Source: Microvirga aerophila (GTDB lineage Bacteria; Pseudomonadota; Alphaproteobacteria; Rhizobiales; Beijerinckiaceae). Taken from it: a stretch of 64,000 nucleotides of DNA. A model generated the notes under the pieces. It was not told the origin of the DNA and searched no databases. It was given only the letters and a program-made list of their open reading frames with translations. The translations under genes and the position numbers were made by a program. Positions 9,776 through 21,899 of the stretch are shown piece by piece. Within the stretch, counting starts at the first letter, position 1. Each line of letters opens with the position of its first letter. The stretch lies in assembly GCF_003332305.1 (NCBI RefSeq), contig NZ_QOIO01000024.1, positions 36,991-100,990 of the forward strand, written 5' to 3'.

Positions 9776-12692
9776 TACGAAAAACCCGGGCGACAAGACG
9801 CTGCATGTGTCGCCCAAGACGCTTTCACTGAAGCGACCCGTCGAACAGGGCGTGGTGCGCCAGAGCTTCTCCCATGGCCGCTCGAAGGCGGTCGTGGTCG
9901 AGACGGTGAAGCGTCGCCCTGTCGGTCAGGGCGGGGGCAAGGACGAGCGTCCGGCCCCGCAGCAGCAGAACGCTGCCCCTGCGCCGAAGCCTGCAGCCCC
10001 GGCTCCACAAGGCCGCCCGCAACGTTCGGGCGGATCCTCGAACGCGCCTCGATCCGGCGTCGTCCTGCGCACCCTCTCCGACCAGGAGCGCGATGCCCGT
10101 GCGAGCGCACTGGCCGATGCGCGCCGCCGCGAGGAGGAAGACCGTAGGACCCAGGAAGTCGAGGCCAAGCGCCGCGCCGAACGCGAAGCCGCCGAGGCTC
10201 AGGAGCGCGAAGCCGCCGAAGCCCGCAAGCGCGAAGAAGACGAGCGCCGCCGACAGGAAGAGGAGCGCAAGCGCCGCGGTGAGGAAGAAGCTCGCCGCCG
10301 CCTGGGCGAGGAATCCGCGCCGGCCGCCGCGAGCCCTGCTCCGGCCCCGCGCCAGAACACCACCGCACCGGCCCCGGCCGGTCGCAGCGGACCGGGCGCC
10401 GGACCGCGTCCTCCCCGGGAAGGTTTCCGCGACGGTTCCGGGCCACGTCCCGCCCGCGAGGGCTCCCGCGACGGCGCAGGCCCCCGGCCGCCGCGCGAAG
10501 GCGGACCGCGTCCCGGCGGACCGGGCGGTCCCCGTCCGGGCGGCTTTGGCGGTCCCCGCAGCGGTGGCGGCACGACGGGCGGTCGCCCGCCGAGCCTCAA
10601 TCACATGGCGCGCCCGGCTGCGCCGGCTGCGCCCGATCCGACCACCGTCAAGCCCAACACCCGCACCGCACCGCCGGTCGCGGCCCGCGCCGTCGTGGTG
10701 GATGATGAGGATGGAGCAAGGACAATTCGGCGTCCTGGCGTTGCGGCAAAGCCCGCAGCCGTGCCGAAGACCCCCAAGGCAGCCCCCGGCGAAGAAAAGC
10801 GCCGCGGCCGCCTGACCCTGGCCGCAGCAACCTCGGGCGAGGACGAGCGCACGCGCTCCGTCGCGTCGTTCCGTCGTCGCATGCAGCGCCTGACCGGTCA
10901 CCGCCAGGTCGAGCAGAAGGAAAAGATCGCCCGCGAGGTGATCATCCCCGAGACGATCACCATCCAGGAACTCGCAAACCGCATGTCGGAGCGCGGCGTG
11001 GACGTGATCAAGCTGCTCATGAAGCAGGGCCAGATGCACAAGATCACCGACGTGATCGACGCGGACACGGCTCAGCTCATCGCCGAGGAACTCGGTCACA
11101 CGGTTCGCCGCGTGGCGGAGTCCGACGTGGAGGAAGGCCTCTTCGACACGCCGGACGTGGACGATAACCTCATCTCCCGTCCGCCGGTCGTGACCATCAT
11201 GGGCCACGTCGACCACGGCAAGACCTCGCTTCTGGACGCAATCCGCAAGACCAACGTGGTCTCGGGCGAAGCCGGCGGCATCACCCAGCACATCGGCGCC
11301 TACCAGGTGACCTCGCCGCTCGGCGGCAAGATCACCTTCATCGATACGCCCGGTCACGCGGCCTTCACGGCCATGCGCGCCCGCGGCGCGAAGGTGACGG
11401 ACATCGTCGTGCTAGTCGTGGCCGCCGATGACGGCGTCATGCCCCAGACCGTCGAGGCGATCACCCACGCGCAAGCCGCCGGTGTGCCGCTGATCATCGC
11501 GATCAACAAGATCGACAAGCCCGACGCCAATCCGCAGCGGGTTCGCACCGAGCTGCTCCAGCACTCGATCGTGGTCGAGTCCATGGGTGGTGAGACCCTC
11601 GAATTCGAGGTTTCGGCCAAGACCGGCGACGGTCTCGAAACCCTCCTCGAAGGCCTCCAGCTTCAGGCCGAAATCCTCGACCTCAAGGCTAACCCGGAGC
11701 GTTCCGCGGAAGGCACCGTCATCGAGGCGAAGCTCGACCGCGGCCGTGGCCCTGTGGCCACCGTGCTGGTCCAGCGCGGAACCCTTCGCACGGGCGACAT
11801 CGTCGTCGCCGGCGCGGAATGGGGCCGCGTGCGTGCGCTGATCAACGATCTTGGCGCCGCCGTGAAGGAGGCTGCACCCTCCGTCCCGGTGGAGATCCTG
11901 GGCTTCAACGGCACACCCGAGGCGGGCGACCGCGTCGCGGTGGTCGAGTCGGAGGCCCGCGCCCGCGAGGTCACCGAGTACCGCACCCGTCAGAAGCGCG
12001 AGCGTCAGGCAGCCCGCATGGGCTCGGCCGGCCGCACGCTGGTCGACATGATGCGCGACCTCAAGGCCGGTGCGGGCCGCAAGGAATTCCCGCTCGTGGT
12101 CCGGGCGGACGTGCAGGGCTCGGCGGAAGCCATTGCCGGTGCGCTCGAGAAGATCGGCAACGAGGAAGTCTCGGCCCGCATTCTTCAGGCAGGCGTCGGC
12201 GGCATCTCCGAATCCGACGTCACCCTGGCGGAAGCCTCCGGGGCGATCATCCTGGCCTTCAACGTACGCGCCCACAAGGAAGCTCGCGAAGCGGCCGAAC
12301 GGGCTGGCATCGAAATCCGCTACTACAACATCATCTACGACCTCGTGGATGACGTGAAGGCGGCGATGTCGGGTCTTCTCGCCCCGACGCTCCGCGAGGA
12401 GCGGCTCGGCGAGGCGCAGATCCTCGAGGTCTTCAATGTCTCGAAGGTGGGCAAGATCGCCGGCTGCCGCGTCCTCGACGGCGTGGTCCAGCGCGGCGCC
12501 CATGTCCGCCTCATCCGCGACAATGTGGTGATCCACGAGGGCAGGCTGTCCCAGCTCAAGCGCTTCAAGGACGACGCCCGCGAGGTGACCTCGGGTCAGG
12601 AATGCGGCATGGCATTCGAGAACTACCAGGACATGCGCGCCGGCGACCTGATCGAGTGCTACCGAGTGGAAGAGGTGAAGCGGTCGCTGTAA
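9768..12692 (+). CDS. infB: Translation initiation factor IF-2
   Basis: GTPase that brings initiator tRNA to the 30S subunit. The protein has 974 residues: a long Ala/Pro/Arg/Gly-rich N-terminal part with charged helices (about 1-385), the G domain with GHVDHGKT near 478-485 and NKID near 580, then the beta-barrel and C-terminal domains. The start overlaps the ylxR stop. Confidence 0.97.
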   Translation: MNDTKNPGDKTLHVSPKTLSLKRPVEQGVVRQSFSHGRSKAVVVETVKRRPVGQGGGKDERPAPQQQNAAPAPKPAAPAPQGRPQRSGGSSNAPRSGVVLRTLSDQERDARASALADARRREEEDRRTQEVEAKRRAEREAAEAQEREAAEARKREEDERRRQEEERKRRGEEEARRRLGEESAPAAASPAPAPRQNTTAPAPAGRSGPGAGPRPPREGFRDGSGPRPAREGSRDGAGPRPPREGGPRPGGPGGPRPGGFGGPRSGGGTTGGRPPSLNHMARPAAPAAPDPTTVKPNTRTAPPVAARAVVVDDEDGARTIRRPGVAAKPAAVPKTPKAAPGEEKRRGRLTLAAATSGEDERTRSVASFRRRMQRLTGHRQVEQKEKIAREVIIPETITIQELANRMSERGVDVIKLLMKQGQMHKITDVIDADTAQLIAEELGHTVRRVAESDVEEGLFDTPDVDDNLISRPPVVTIMGHVDHGKTSLLDAIRKTNVVSGEAGGITQHIGAYQVTSPLGGKITFIDTPGHAAFTAMRARGAKVTDIVVLVVAADDGVMPQTVEAITHAQAAGVPLIIAINKIDKPDANPQRVRTELLQHSIVVESMGGETLEFEVSAKTGDGLETLLEGLQLQAEILDLKANPERSAEGTVIEAKLDRGRGPVATVLVQRGTLRTGDIVVAGAEWGRVRALINDLGAAVKEAAPSVPVEILGFNGTPEAGDRVAVVESEARAREVTEYRTRQKRERQAARMGSAGRTLVDMMRDLKAGAGRKEFPLVVRADVQGSAEAIAGALEKIGNEEVSARILQAGVGGISESDVTLAEASGAIILAFNVRAHKEAREAAERAGIEIRYYNIIYDLVDDVKAAMSGLLAPTLREERLGEAQILEVFNVSKVGKIAGCRVLDGVVQRGAHVRLIRDNVVIHEGRLSQLKRFKDDAREVTSGQECGMAFENYQDMRAGDLIECYRVEEVKRSL

Positions 12693-12720
12693 GGCCGCTT
12701 CCATTTCTCGTTCTATCTCA

Positions 12721-12803
12721 TCACCGGGCTTCGGCCCGGTGATCCCATTTCCGACAAGCGCGTTGTCTTCATGACTGAGATGGCCGGGCTTCAAACCCGG
12801 CCA
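12721..12803. repeat. Two-hairpin REP-like element, copy 1
   Basis: Hairpin 1 (12721-12742) is a 9-bp stem TCACCGGGC with a TTCG loop. After 38 bp, hairpin 2 (12781-12803) pairs TGGCCGGG with CCCGGCCA. The same two-part layout recurs at 28947-29026 and 43795-43875. This copy lies inside the operon between infB and rbfA, with no T-run to make it a terminator. Confidence 0.75.
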
Positions 12804-12843
12804 CGATCCCGCTTGTTCATCCGGTCCAACCCCGGGGATGCCC

Positions 12844-13272
12844 ATGGCTAAACGATTCGAACAAACCACCGGCCCCACCCAGCGCCAGCAGCGCGTGGCC
12901 GAGCTTATCCGTCATGCCCTGGCCGAGGTCCTGTCCCGCGGCGACATCCAGGACGACGTGCTGACCAACAACGTCATCACGATTCCGGAGGTGCGCATGA
13001 CCCCCGACCTCAAGCTCGCAACCGCTTATGTCATGCCGCTCGGCGGCAAGGACGAGGCGGCCGTGATCAAGGCCCTCGACAAGAACAAGAAGGTTCTGCG
13101 CCAGGAAGTCGCTCGCCGGGTAAACCTGAAATTCGCTCCGGATCTGCGCTTCCTCCGGGACGAGAGCTTCGATGAGGCGGCGCGCATTGACGCGCTCCTG
13201 CGCACGGAAAAGGTCATGCGCGACACGGCAAAGCCCGATGCCGACACTCCTGACGACGACAACGACGAGTAA
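12844..13272 (+). CDS. rbfA: Ribosome-binding factor A
   Basis: Small KH-fold factor for 30S maturation and 16S 5' end processing. It carries conserved [15 protein letters not shown] and an alphaproteobacterial acidic tail. The ATG at 12844 is preferred because GGGG lies 8-11 nt upstream; an ATG at 12838 would directly abut that site. The protein is 142 residues. truB follows after 6 bp. Confidence 0.93.
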   Translation: MAKRFEQTTGPTQRQQRVAELIRHALAEVLSRGDIQDDVLTNNVITIPEVRMTPDLKLATAYVMPLGGKDEAAVIKALDKNKKVLRQEVARRVNLKFAPDLRFLRDESFDEAARIDALLRTEKVMRDTAKPDADTPDDDNDE

Positions 13273-13278
13273 GATCCC

Positions 13279-14199
13279 ATGACCGAAGAAAGACCGCAGC
13301 GGCGTCCTCAGCACGACCGCCCGAAGAAGCGCGACGTCAACGGCTGGATCATCCTCGACAAGGGCGTCGGGATGACCTCGACCCATGCGGTCGCGGTGGT
13401 GAAGCGCGGTCTCTCGGCCAAGAAGGCCGGCCATGCGGGCACTCTCGATCCGCTCGCCTCAGGCATCCTGCCAATTGCGCTGGGCGAGGCCACCAAGACC
13501 GTGCCGTTCGTCATGGACGGGCGCAAATCCTACGTGTTCACGGTGGCCTGGGGCGCCGAGACCAACACGGACGACACAGAGGGCGACGTGGTGGAGCGAA
13601 CCGATACGGTTCCCGATCCGGCTGATATCGAGGCCCTGCTGCCCCGGTTCACCGGCTCTGTTCAGCAGGTCCCTCCCCGGTTTTCGGCCATCAAGATCCA
13701 AGGCGAGCGCGCCTACGACCTCGCCCGCGACGGCGAAACCGTGGAACTGCAGCCCCGCACCGTCGAGATCGACCGTCTCAGCCTCATCCACCACGAGGGC
13801 GACCGCTCCGTGCTGGAGGCCGATTGCGGCAAGGGCACCTATGTGCGCGCCATCGCGCGCGACCTCGGCCGGGCGCTGGGCTGCCTCGGCCATATCGCGG
13901 CCCTGCGCCGGACCCGCGTCGGACCCTTTACCGAAGACGATGCGGTGGTGGTCGACGACGTCGCGACCGACCCGGCGGCCCTGCGCCCTGTCGAGATGGC
14001 CTTGAACGAAATTCCGTCGATTGCGGTCAGCCGCGACATGGCGGCACGGCTCATGCGCGGCCAGTCGATCATTCTGCGCGGCCGTGAAGCGCCGCTCTCG
14101 GGCAAAATCTACGCCACCTGCAACGGCGTGCTCGTGGCCGTGGGCGACGTGGAACGCGGTGAACTGGTGCCGCATCGGGTGTTCAACCTGGGGGCGTGA
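13279..14199 (+). CDS. truB: tRNA pseudouridine(55) synthase
   Basis: Forms pseudouridine 55 in the T-loop of tRNAs. The catalytic motif HAGTLDPLASG contains Asp57. The 306 residues include a C-terminal PUA-like part. Its neighbours rbfA and upstream infB form the usual alphaproteobacterial cluster. Confidence 0.95.
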   Translation: MTEERPQRRPQHDRPKKRDVNGWIILDKGVGMTSTHAVAVVKRGLSAKKAGHAGTLDPLASGILPIALGEATKTVPFVMDGRKSYVFTVAWGAETNTDDTEGDVVERTDTVPDPADIEALLPRFTGSVQQVPPRFSAIKIQGERAYDLARDGETVELQPRTVEIDRLSLIHHEGDRSVLEADCGKGTYVRAIARDLGRALGCLGHIAALRRTRVGPFTEDDAVVVDDVATDPAALRPVEMALNEIPSIAVSRDMAARLMRGQSIILRGREAPLSGKIYATCNGVLVAVGDVERGELVPHRVFNLGA

Positions 14200-14234
14200 C
14201 AAGCCCTCACCCGTCGTAACCGACTTGTTCCGGA

Positions 14235-14343
14235 GATCCACGACTAGAGCATCGGACGATTTGTCGGACCCGCTCCGTTCCTACCCCTGCCTAGCGGAGA
14301 AAGGTGGAGCGTCGTGGATCCGCTTTTTCGTCCGATGCTCTAG
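14235..14343. repeat. GAGCATCGGAC palindromic repeat, copy 1
   Basis: Perfect 16-bp inverted repeat: CTAGAGCATCGGACGA at 14244-14259 and its complement at 14328-14343. A second overlapping pair, GATCCACGAC (14235-14244) and its complement (14311-14320), could fold instead. It lies between convergent truB and the DUF892 gene. Related elements are at 47303-47353 and 48514-48565. Confidence 0.75.
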
Positions 14344-14360
14344 CGGCTTCGAAAACGTGG

Positions 14361-14383
14361 ATGGCCGGGACAAGCCCGGCCAT
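14361..14383. repeat. Half copy of the two-hairpin element (hairpin 2 only)
   Basis: ATGGCCGGG pairs with CCCGGCCAT around an ACAAG loop. The 23 bp are identical to hairpin 2 at 29004-29026. Here the partner hairpin is replaced by the GAGCATCGGAC palindrome just upstream. It lies in the truB / DUF892 convergent gap. Confidence 0.75.
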
Positions 14384-14405
14384 GATGGAGAGAACGGCTT
14401 AAAGC

Positions 14406-14942
14406 CTAGCGATCCGCCTTCAGCCCTTGCGCCTCGCGCTCGAGGTAACGGCGGGTGATCATCTCGATCTGGTCGTGGATCAGCTGCGCGGTCTTCTGCT
14501 CCTCGCGCAGGGATTCCTCCAGGGCCGGGATGAACTTCGCATGGCCCGCGACCTCGGCCATGGTGATCAAAGACCGGTAGGACGCGATCTCGAAGTTCTC
14601 GAAAGCGTGGTTGGCGAAGGTGTTCTTAAGGATCTCGTCCGCCATCGGCACATGGGCCATGGCGGCGATATTGCCCATGACCTGGGTGGCCATGTCCTTC
14701 AGGAGCGAGCGGTCCTCCCCGAAATTGTGAAGGATTTCATCCAGCCGGCGGATCTGTCCTTCGGTCTCGCGGACGTGCTGCTCGAGGAGCTGCCGCATCT
14801 CCGGATAGTTCTCGATGCGCTCGATCTGCCGATTCATCAGCTGAATCGCTTCTTTTTCCAGGGAATGAGCGTTCTGAAGACCGGTGATGAAGATGTTCCT
14901 GACCGTCTCCGAATTCGACAGGTCTGCTGTAGCGGCGACCAT
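14406..14942 (-). CDS. DUF892 ferritin-like protein (YciE/YciF family)
   Basis: All-helical protein of 178 residues. It fits the DUF892 family ([21 protein letters not shown]..., [14 protein letters not shown]), ferritin-like four-helix bundles often linked to stress responses. The start at 14942 is chosen because AGGAAGG lies about 7 nt upstream; an in-frame GTG further upstream is less likely. Role beyond family is not known. It is divergent from rpsO. Confidence 0.85.
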   Translation of the reverse strand: MVAATADLSNSETVRNIFITGLQNAHSLEKEAIQLMNRQIERIENYPEMRQLLEQHVRETEGQIRRLDEILHNFGEDRSLLKDMATQVMGNIAAMAHVPMADEILKNTFANHAFENFEIASYRSLITMAEVAGHAKFIPALEESLREEQKTAQLIHDQIEMITRRYLEREAQGLKADR

Positions 14943-15246
14943 GATTGTACCTTCCTGTTCAGGTGAACCCTGTTCGGACAACCAAGGCCCTGCGGTGTTG
15001 TTCCGGGGTCTTTTCTCCCGAAAGGGGGCCGTTTGCCTTGCAATCTTTCGTGGGGATACGATCTATCTAGCACTTGCGCGCTTTTCGTGTATGGTGCGCG
15101 CCATTCCCGCAGGCGTTGCCCGCGGGGTGCGTCGCGAGATAAGACCGCGCTGGACGACATCCCGGCCCGGCCGTTTCCCGGCGAAGCGGACCTCGAGCTC
15201 CAAACGGCCGAGGTTGATTGAAAGTACCAACCTGAAAGGACAAGCG

Positions 15247-15516
15247 ATGTCGATTACGGCTGAGCGCAAGAACGCGCTCGTGAAAGAACACGCCCTCAAG
15301 GCGGGCGATACCGGTTCCCCCGAGGTTCAGGTCGCGATCCTGACCGAGCGGATCAACAACCTGACCGGCCACTTCAAGACCCACACCAAGGACAACCATT
15401 CCCGTCGTGGCCTCCTGAAGCTCGTGTCGCAGCGCCGTTCCCTTCTCGACTACGTCAAGAAGAAGGACGAGGCGCGCTACCGCACGCTGATCGAAAAGCT
15501 CGGCATCCGCCGCTAA
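15247..15516 (+). CDS. rpsO: 30S ribosomal protein S15
   Basis: Primary 16S rRNA-binding protein of the small subunit platform. The 89 residues from this ATG are the canonical length, with [21 protein letters not shown] at the centre. GAAAGGAC precedes the start. pnp follows, as in most proteobacteria. Confidence 0.97.
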   Translation: MSITAERKNALVKEHALKAGDTGSPEVQVAILTERINNLTGHFKTHTKDNHSRRGLLKLVSQRRSLLDYVKKKDEARYRTLIEKLGIRR

Positions 15517-15529
15517 GCTTTGACAAATT

Positions 15530-15554
15530 CCGTCCGGGGCCCGGCCCCGAACGG
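15530..15554 (+). other. Possible pnp leader hairpin
   Basis: CCGT and GGGGC (15530-15540) pair with GCCCC and ACGG (15544-15554) around a CCG loop with a small internal loop. It lies in the 208-bp gap between rpsO and pnp. In enterobacteria the pnp leader hairpin serves RNase III-dependent autoregulation; an equivalent role here is only a guess. Confidence 0.35.
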
Positions 15555-15724
15555 CCTCTTGACGCAGGCGGACCGATTCCCCGCGTCCATTGAAAAGAGG
15601 CGGATGACGCGATGACCATGGCAGGATCGCAAGGGGCTTCAACCGATGGGATCAACCCGTCGGACAGCCTCTTGCCGTCTTGCTCATGGCATCGAGCCGC
15701 CGCCATGTCATGAAAGACAAACGC

Positions 15725-17902
<2,178 letters not shown>

Positions 17903-17924
17903 GATCACCTAATATGAAATCGAG

Positions 17925-17950
17925 AAAGCGCGGCGAAAGCCGCGCTTTTT
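17925..17950 (+). terminator. Intrinsic terminator of rpsO-pnp
   Basis: A 10-bp stem (17925-17934 with 17939-17948) closes a GAAA tetraloop and runs into five T residues. It starts 22 bp after the pnp stop. Confidence 0.9.
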
Positions 17951-18006
17951 GTTATCTGATGGTTGCCGCGCTTGATTGATTGGTCGAACTCACGTCAGAT
18001 TCGGTC

Positions 18007-18618
18007 ATGACACTCATCTCGACCATCATCGACCTCGAAGCCCTCTACGGCGAACCCCTCGAGGCCTCGATCCTCAAAGAGACTGACCGGGTGGTGCCGG
18101 TCTATCGGGCCCTGATCGAAGCCTCCCCCTTCGCAACGCTGGCGACCCGGGGGGCCGAAGGGCTCGACTGTTCGCCGCGGGGTGACGGCCCAGGTTTTGT
18201 CAGGGTGGCGGATGAGAAGACGCTGCTCTTGCCTGATCGGCGCGGCAACAACCGGCTCGATTCCCTGCGCAACATCCTGCACGACCCGCAGGTGGCGCTG
18301 CTGTTCCTGATCCCCGGCGTGGGCGAGACCCTGCGGGTGAATGGTCGCGCGGTCATCTCGACGGACCCTGCCCTATTGGACAGCTTCGCGGTCGACGGCA
18401 AAGCGCCACGCACGGTCGTGGTCGTCACTGTCGAGACCGTCTATTTCCAATGTTCGCGCGCCGTGGTGCGCTCCGACCTGTGGAATCCGGACAAGCACGT
18501 GGCGCGAAAATCCCTGCCGAGCGCCGGTCAGATCCTGGCTGCGGTCAGCGAAAACCGGGTCGGGGGCGAGGCTTATGACGCGGGATTGCAGGAGCGGGTG
18601 CGGACAACGCTCTATTGA
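18007..18618 (+). CDS. Pyridoxamine 5'-phosphate oxidase family FMN-binding protein
   Basis: Split-barrel flavin-binding fold: ASPFATLATRGAEGLDCSPRGDGPGFV near residues 35-65, then the LPDRRGNNRLDSLRNIL motif of the subfamily named after MSMEG_1061. The substrate is not known. An upstream TTG at 17980 would add 9 residues; the ATG is preferred. The protein is 203 residues and lies just before a RidA-like gene in the same direction. Confidence 0.82.
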   Translation: MTLISTIIDLEALYGEPLEASILKETDRVVPVYRALIEASPFATLATRGAEGLDCSPRGDGPGFVRVADEKTLLLPDRRGNNRLDSLRNILHDPQVALLFLIPGVGETLRVNGRAVISTDPALLDSFAVDGKAPRTVVVVTVETVYFQCSRAVVRSDLWNPDKHVARKSLPSAGQILAAVSENRVGGEAYDAGLQERVRTTLY

Positions 18619-18689
18619 GGCTTGACCTCCTGCGGCAGGGCTCCGAAAAAGCCCTCCTCTCTTCAGTTTCAAACGCTCAGGGACATTTC

Positions 18690-19040
18690 ATGACGATTCA
18701 ACGCATCAAGCCCAGTCCGCGCATGAGCGGGGCCGTCGTTCACGGCAACACGGTCTATCTGGCCGGCCAGGTGGCGAGCCAGAGCGCCGGGCAGAGCGTC
18801 ACCGAGCAGACCAAGGAGATCCTGTCGATCATCGACGGGCTGCTGGCCGAGGCCGGCACCGACAAGTCGAAGATCCTGATGGCCAATATCTGGCTCACCG
18901 ACATGGGAACGTTCCAGGAGATGAACGCCGTGTGGGATGCCTGGGTCTCGCAGGGCAACACCCCTGCCCGCGCGACCGTCGAGGCCAAGCTCGCGACCCC
19001 GGCTTTCAAGGTCGAGATCGCCGTGATCGCCGCGAAGTAA
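18690..19040 (+). CDS. RidA-family protein
   Basis: Member of the RidA/YjgF superfamily, trimeric enzymes that hydrolyse reactive enamine/imine intermediates. It shows the ARATVEAKLA stretch, which carries the catalytic Arg in active members, and the usual beta-strand pattern. The 116 residues fit. The first in-frame ATG after the upstream stop region is chosen. Confidence 0.85.
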   Translation: MTIQRIKPSPRMSGAVVHGNTVYLAGQVASQSAGQSVTEQTKEILSIIDGLLAEAGTDKSKILMANIWLTDMGTFQEMNAVWDAWVSQGNTPARATVEAKLATPAFKVEIAVIAAK

Positions 19041-19056
19041 AATCCCGACACAATAA

Positions 19057-19082
19057 AACGGGCCCAGAAGGGCCCGTTCTTA
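19057..19082. terminator. Terminator-like hairpin between convergent genes
   Basis: A 9-bp stem AACGGGCCC/GGGCCCGTT (19057-19065 with 19070-19078) has an AGAA loop. It lies between the RidA gene (+) and the BA14K gene (-). Its T-run is short on the plus strand; A residues on the 5' side give T residues for the minus strand, so it may serve both. Confidence 0.65.
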
Positions 19083-19096
19083 CGCATGTACCCAAT

Positions 19097-19567
19097 TTAC
19101 GGGCAGGGATGGCGCAGGCCGTCATAGCCCAAGAAGGTGCCAGAGGCCGGGTCGTAGGAGCGGTAGCGCTGCGAGCAATACGCCACCGAGTTCTGGCCGG
19201 GAGCCACATAGACCGAGGCCGCCTGCGCCTGTTGCTGCGCTAACGCGCCGCCGATGATCGCGCCGGTCGCAAGGCCAACCGCACCCGCCGCCAGAGCGCT
19301 GCCGCGGTCACGGCGGTAATAGCCATAGGGACGACCATAATAGGGGCGGCCGTAAGCATAGGGACGTCCGCGCCAGCCGGGGCCGGCATAGCCGCCACGA
19401 TAGCCGCGCCGCCACTGCACGTAAGTTGTCTCCAAGTCGCCGGCCTGCAAAGCCGCGATTGGATTGGTCACTTGAACGCTTTGCGCTTGGGCGGCACTCG
19501 GAGCGGCTACAAAACCGACAGAACCGAGGGCAGCCGTGCCAAGAACAGCCATCAAGACTTTACGCAT
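19097..19567 (-). CDS. BA14K family secreted protein
   Basis: The 156-residue precursor has a signal peptide (MRKVLMAVLGTAALGSVGF... ending AQAQ), a Gly/Tyr/Arg-rich stretch, a hydrophobic Gly/Ala segment and the BA14K C-terminal signature (CSQRYRSYDPASGTFLGYDG). The family is named for a Brucella lectin-like antigen. The start at 19567 is supported by AAGGTGA about 6 nt upstream; 19582 is an alternative. Confidence 0.85.
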   Translation of the reverse strand: MRKVLMAVLGTAALGSVGFVAAPSAAQAQSVQVTNPIAALQAGDLETTYVQWRRGYRGGYAGPGWRGRPYAYGRPYYGRPYGYYRRDRGSALAAGAVGLATGAIIGGALAQQQAQAASVYVAPGQNSVAYCSQRYRSYDPASGTFLGYDGLRHPCP

Positions 19568-19666
19568 AGGAATCACCTTCAACCGTTAGTAGTCGAACGT
19601 TCTTTTTCCCAAGTCGTTCCAGAAGAAGGTTTGGGCCGCTCTACACTCGCGAAAACGTGACGGGGA

Positions 19667-20401
19667 CTACGGAGTCGCTTCGGCGTTTCCGGGGATCCTG
19701 CCCGCTCCCACCCTTCCCTGCCCGGTCGGGCAAAGATCGAGGATCGCGCAGCGTCCGCAGGCCGGGCTCTTGAAGAAGCAGCAGCGCTGGCCGTGCAGCA
19801 TCATGACCTCGTGATTGTCGTAGACCTGCTGCGCATCCCAATTGGGCGGAAGAAGCGCCGCGAGAGCCTGATGCGACGGTCCCACATCCATGGAGGCGGG
19901 AATCAATGCGGTGCGCTGCGCCACGCGATGATGATGGGAATCCACCGGCAAGGCGGCCTTCCTCAAGGTCGAGAACGACAGCACCGCCGCACTGGTCTTC
20001 GGCCCTATCCCCGGAATGCTTTGCAGCCAAGCGCGCGCTTCCGCAATCGGCATCTCGCTGAGGAAGTCGAGGGACAGCGCCCCATGACGTTCCTCGACGG
20101 CTCGCAGCACCGCTTGAATGCGCGGAGCCTTCTGTTCCGGCCAGGTGACGCCCTGGATCGTCTGTTCCACCTCGTGCGGATCGGCGTTCATGAGGGCGCG
20201 CCAGTCCGGATAACGCGCCCTGAGGGCCTTGAAGGCGCGGCCCGATTCCGCGTTCCGCGTGCGGTGGGACAGGAGCGATGAAATCAGCTCGCTCAAGGGA
20301 TCAAGGGAATGAAAATAGGGGATCGGACAGCCATAGACCGCGCAGAGCTTCTCGTGAATCACGAGAGCCTTCGCTTTCAGATCCTGCGGGTCCGGAGCCA
20401 T
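19667..20401 (-). CDS. Endonuclease III-like DNA glycosylase
   Basis: HhH-GPD base-excision repair fold: helix-hairpin-helix IPGIGPKTSAAV with the catalytic-type Lys, Asp in LPVDSHHHRV, and a C-terminal four-cysteine [4Fe-4S] loop (C-x6-C-x2-C-x5-C). It diverges from canonical Nth in the helix reading LISSLLSHRTRN, so substrate range is unsure. The start at MAPDPQDL is chosen; the frame extends 17 codons further. Confidence 0.85.
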   Translation of the reverse strand: MAPDPQDLKAKALVIHEKLCAVYGCPIPYFHSLDPLSELISSLLSHRTRNAESGRAFKALRARYPDWRALMNADPHEVEQTIQGVTWPEQKAPRIQAVLRAVEERHGALSLDFLSEMPIAEARAWLQSIPGIGPKTSAAVLSFSTLRKAALPVDSHHHRVAQRTALIPASMDVGPSHQALAALLPPNWDAQQVYDNHEVMMLHGQRCCFFKSPACGRCAILDLCPTGQGRVGAGRIPGNAEATP

Positions 20402-20582
20402 AGGGCGGGAATCCACGAATCGGTGCTGCGGTTCCAAGCCTGGAACCGGCATCCTTTAACGCAGAAAGGATGCCGCCATCTTCGCGAACCGCGGTTGTCC
20501 TGCTGGTCCCGTGACGGCGGCATCCCTCACGTGCCCCGAAAGGTCTATGCGCGGGAGCCGGAAAGGGTTCCTATCGCCGAGC

Positions 20583-21893
20583 TTACAGAATGAAGCGGCT
20601 GAGGTCCGTGTTCCTGGCCAGGCTTTCCACCTCGCCGCGTACGTAGACCGCGTCGATGGTCACCGCTTGGCCGGAGCGGTCGGGCGCCGTGAACGAGATG
20701 TCGTCGAGCACGCGCTCGAGCACTGTTTGCAGACGGCGCGCGCCGATGTTCTCGACGGAGTTGTTCACGTCGACGGCCACTTGCGCAAGCGCATCGATGG
20801 CGTCGTCCGTGAAGGTGAGCTCCACGCCCTCCGTGCGCATCAGCGCAACGGTCTGCTTGATCAGGCTTGCCTCGGTTTCCGTGAGGATGCGCTTGAAATC
20901 CTCTACTGTGAGCGGCGCAAGCTCCACACGGATCGGCAGACGTCCTTGCAGCTCCGGCAGAAGATCGGACGGCTTCGACACATGAAACGCGCCGGACGCG
21001 ATGAACAGGATGTGATCCGTCTTCACCGATCCATATTTGGTCGAGACCGTGGTGCCTTCGATCAACGGCAGGAGGTCGCGCTGCACGCCCTCGCGCGAGA
21101 CGTCGCCGCCCTGGCGGCCGTCACGCACGCAGATCTTGTCGATCTCGTCGAGGAACACGATGCCGTTATCCTCCACCTGCCGGATCGCCTCCTGAACGAT
21201 GGCGTCTTGGTCGATGAGCTTGTCGGCTTCCTCCGTGACGAGGGGATCATAGGCCTCGCGCACGGTGGTGCGCCGCGTCTTGCGCTGGCCTCCGAACGCT
21301 TTGCCGAACATATCCGACAGATTGATCGCGCCCACCGACGCCCCTGGCATGCCGGGGATTTCGAACATAGGCATGCCGCCCTGGCCGCCGGATTGCAGCT
21401 CGACCTCGATCTCCTTGTCGTCGAGTTCGTTGGCGCGCAGCTTGCGCCGGAAGGAATCGCGCGTCACGGCGCTCGCGGTCGAGCCCACAAGCGCATCGAG
21501 CACGCGTTCCTCGGCTGCAATGTGAGCCTTGGCCTGCACCTGCTTGCGGCGGTCTTCCTTCACCAGGCCGATGCCGACTTCGAGCAGGTCGCGCACGATC
21601 TGCTCCACGTCGCGGCCTACATAGCCCACTTCGGTGAATTTCGTCGCCTCGACCTTGAGGAACGGCGCATTGGCGAGCCGCGCGAGGCGGCGGGAGATCT
21701 CAGTCTTGCCGCAGCCCGTGGGGCCGATCATCAGGATGTTCTTCGGCGCGACTTCCTCGCGCAGGGAACCTTCCAGCTGCTGGCGGCGCCAGCGGTTGCG
21801 CAGCGCGATGGCGACCGCGCGCTTGGCGTCGTTCTGGCCAACGATGTAGCGGTCGAGTTCGGAGACGATTTCACGGGGGGAAAATGTAGTCAT
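20583..21893 (-). CDS. hslU: ATP-dependent protease ATPase subunit HslU
   Basis: AAA+ unfoldase of the HslUV (ClpYQ) protease. Walker A GPTGCGKT is at 57-64, pore-loop motif GYVGRD near 93, Walker B IVFLDEID near 250, and the C-terminus ends SRFIL, which docks into HslV. The 436 residues are full length. It is last in a minus-strand operon, 6 bp after the membrane protein gene that separates it from hslV. Confidence 0.97.
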   Translation of the reverse strand: MTTFSPREIVSELDRYIVGQNDAKRAVAIALRNRWRRQQLEGSLREEVAPKNILMIGPTGCGKTEISRRLARLANAPFLKVEATKFTEVGYVGRDVEQIVRDLLEVGIGLVKEDRRKQVQAKAHIAAEERVLDALVGSTASAVTRDSFRRKLRANELDDKEIEVELQSGGQGGMPMFEIPGMPGASVGAINLSDMFGKAFGGQRKTRRTTVREAYDPLVTEEADKLIDQDAIVQEAIRQVEDNGIVFLDEIDKICVRDGRQGGDVSREGVQRDLLPLIEGTTVSTKYGSVKTDHILFIASGAFHVSKPSDLLPELQGRLPIRVELAPLTVEDFKRILTETEASLIKQTVALMRTEGVELTFTDDAIDALAQVAVDVNNSVENIGARRLQTVLERVLDDISFTAPDRSGQAVTIDAVYVRGEVESLARNTDLSRFIL

Positions 21894-21899
21894 GATGCT

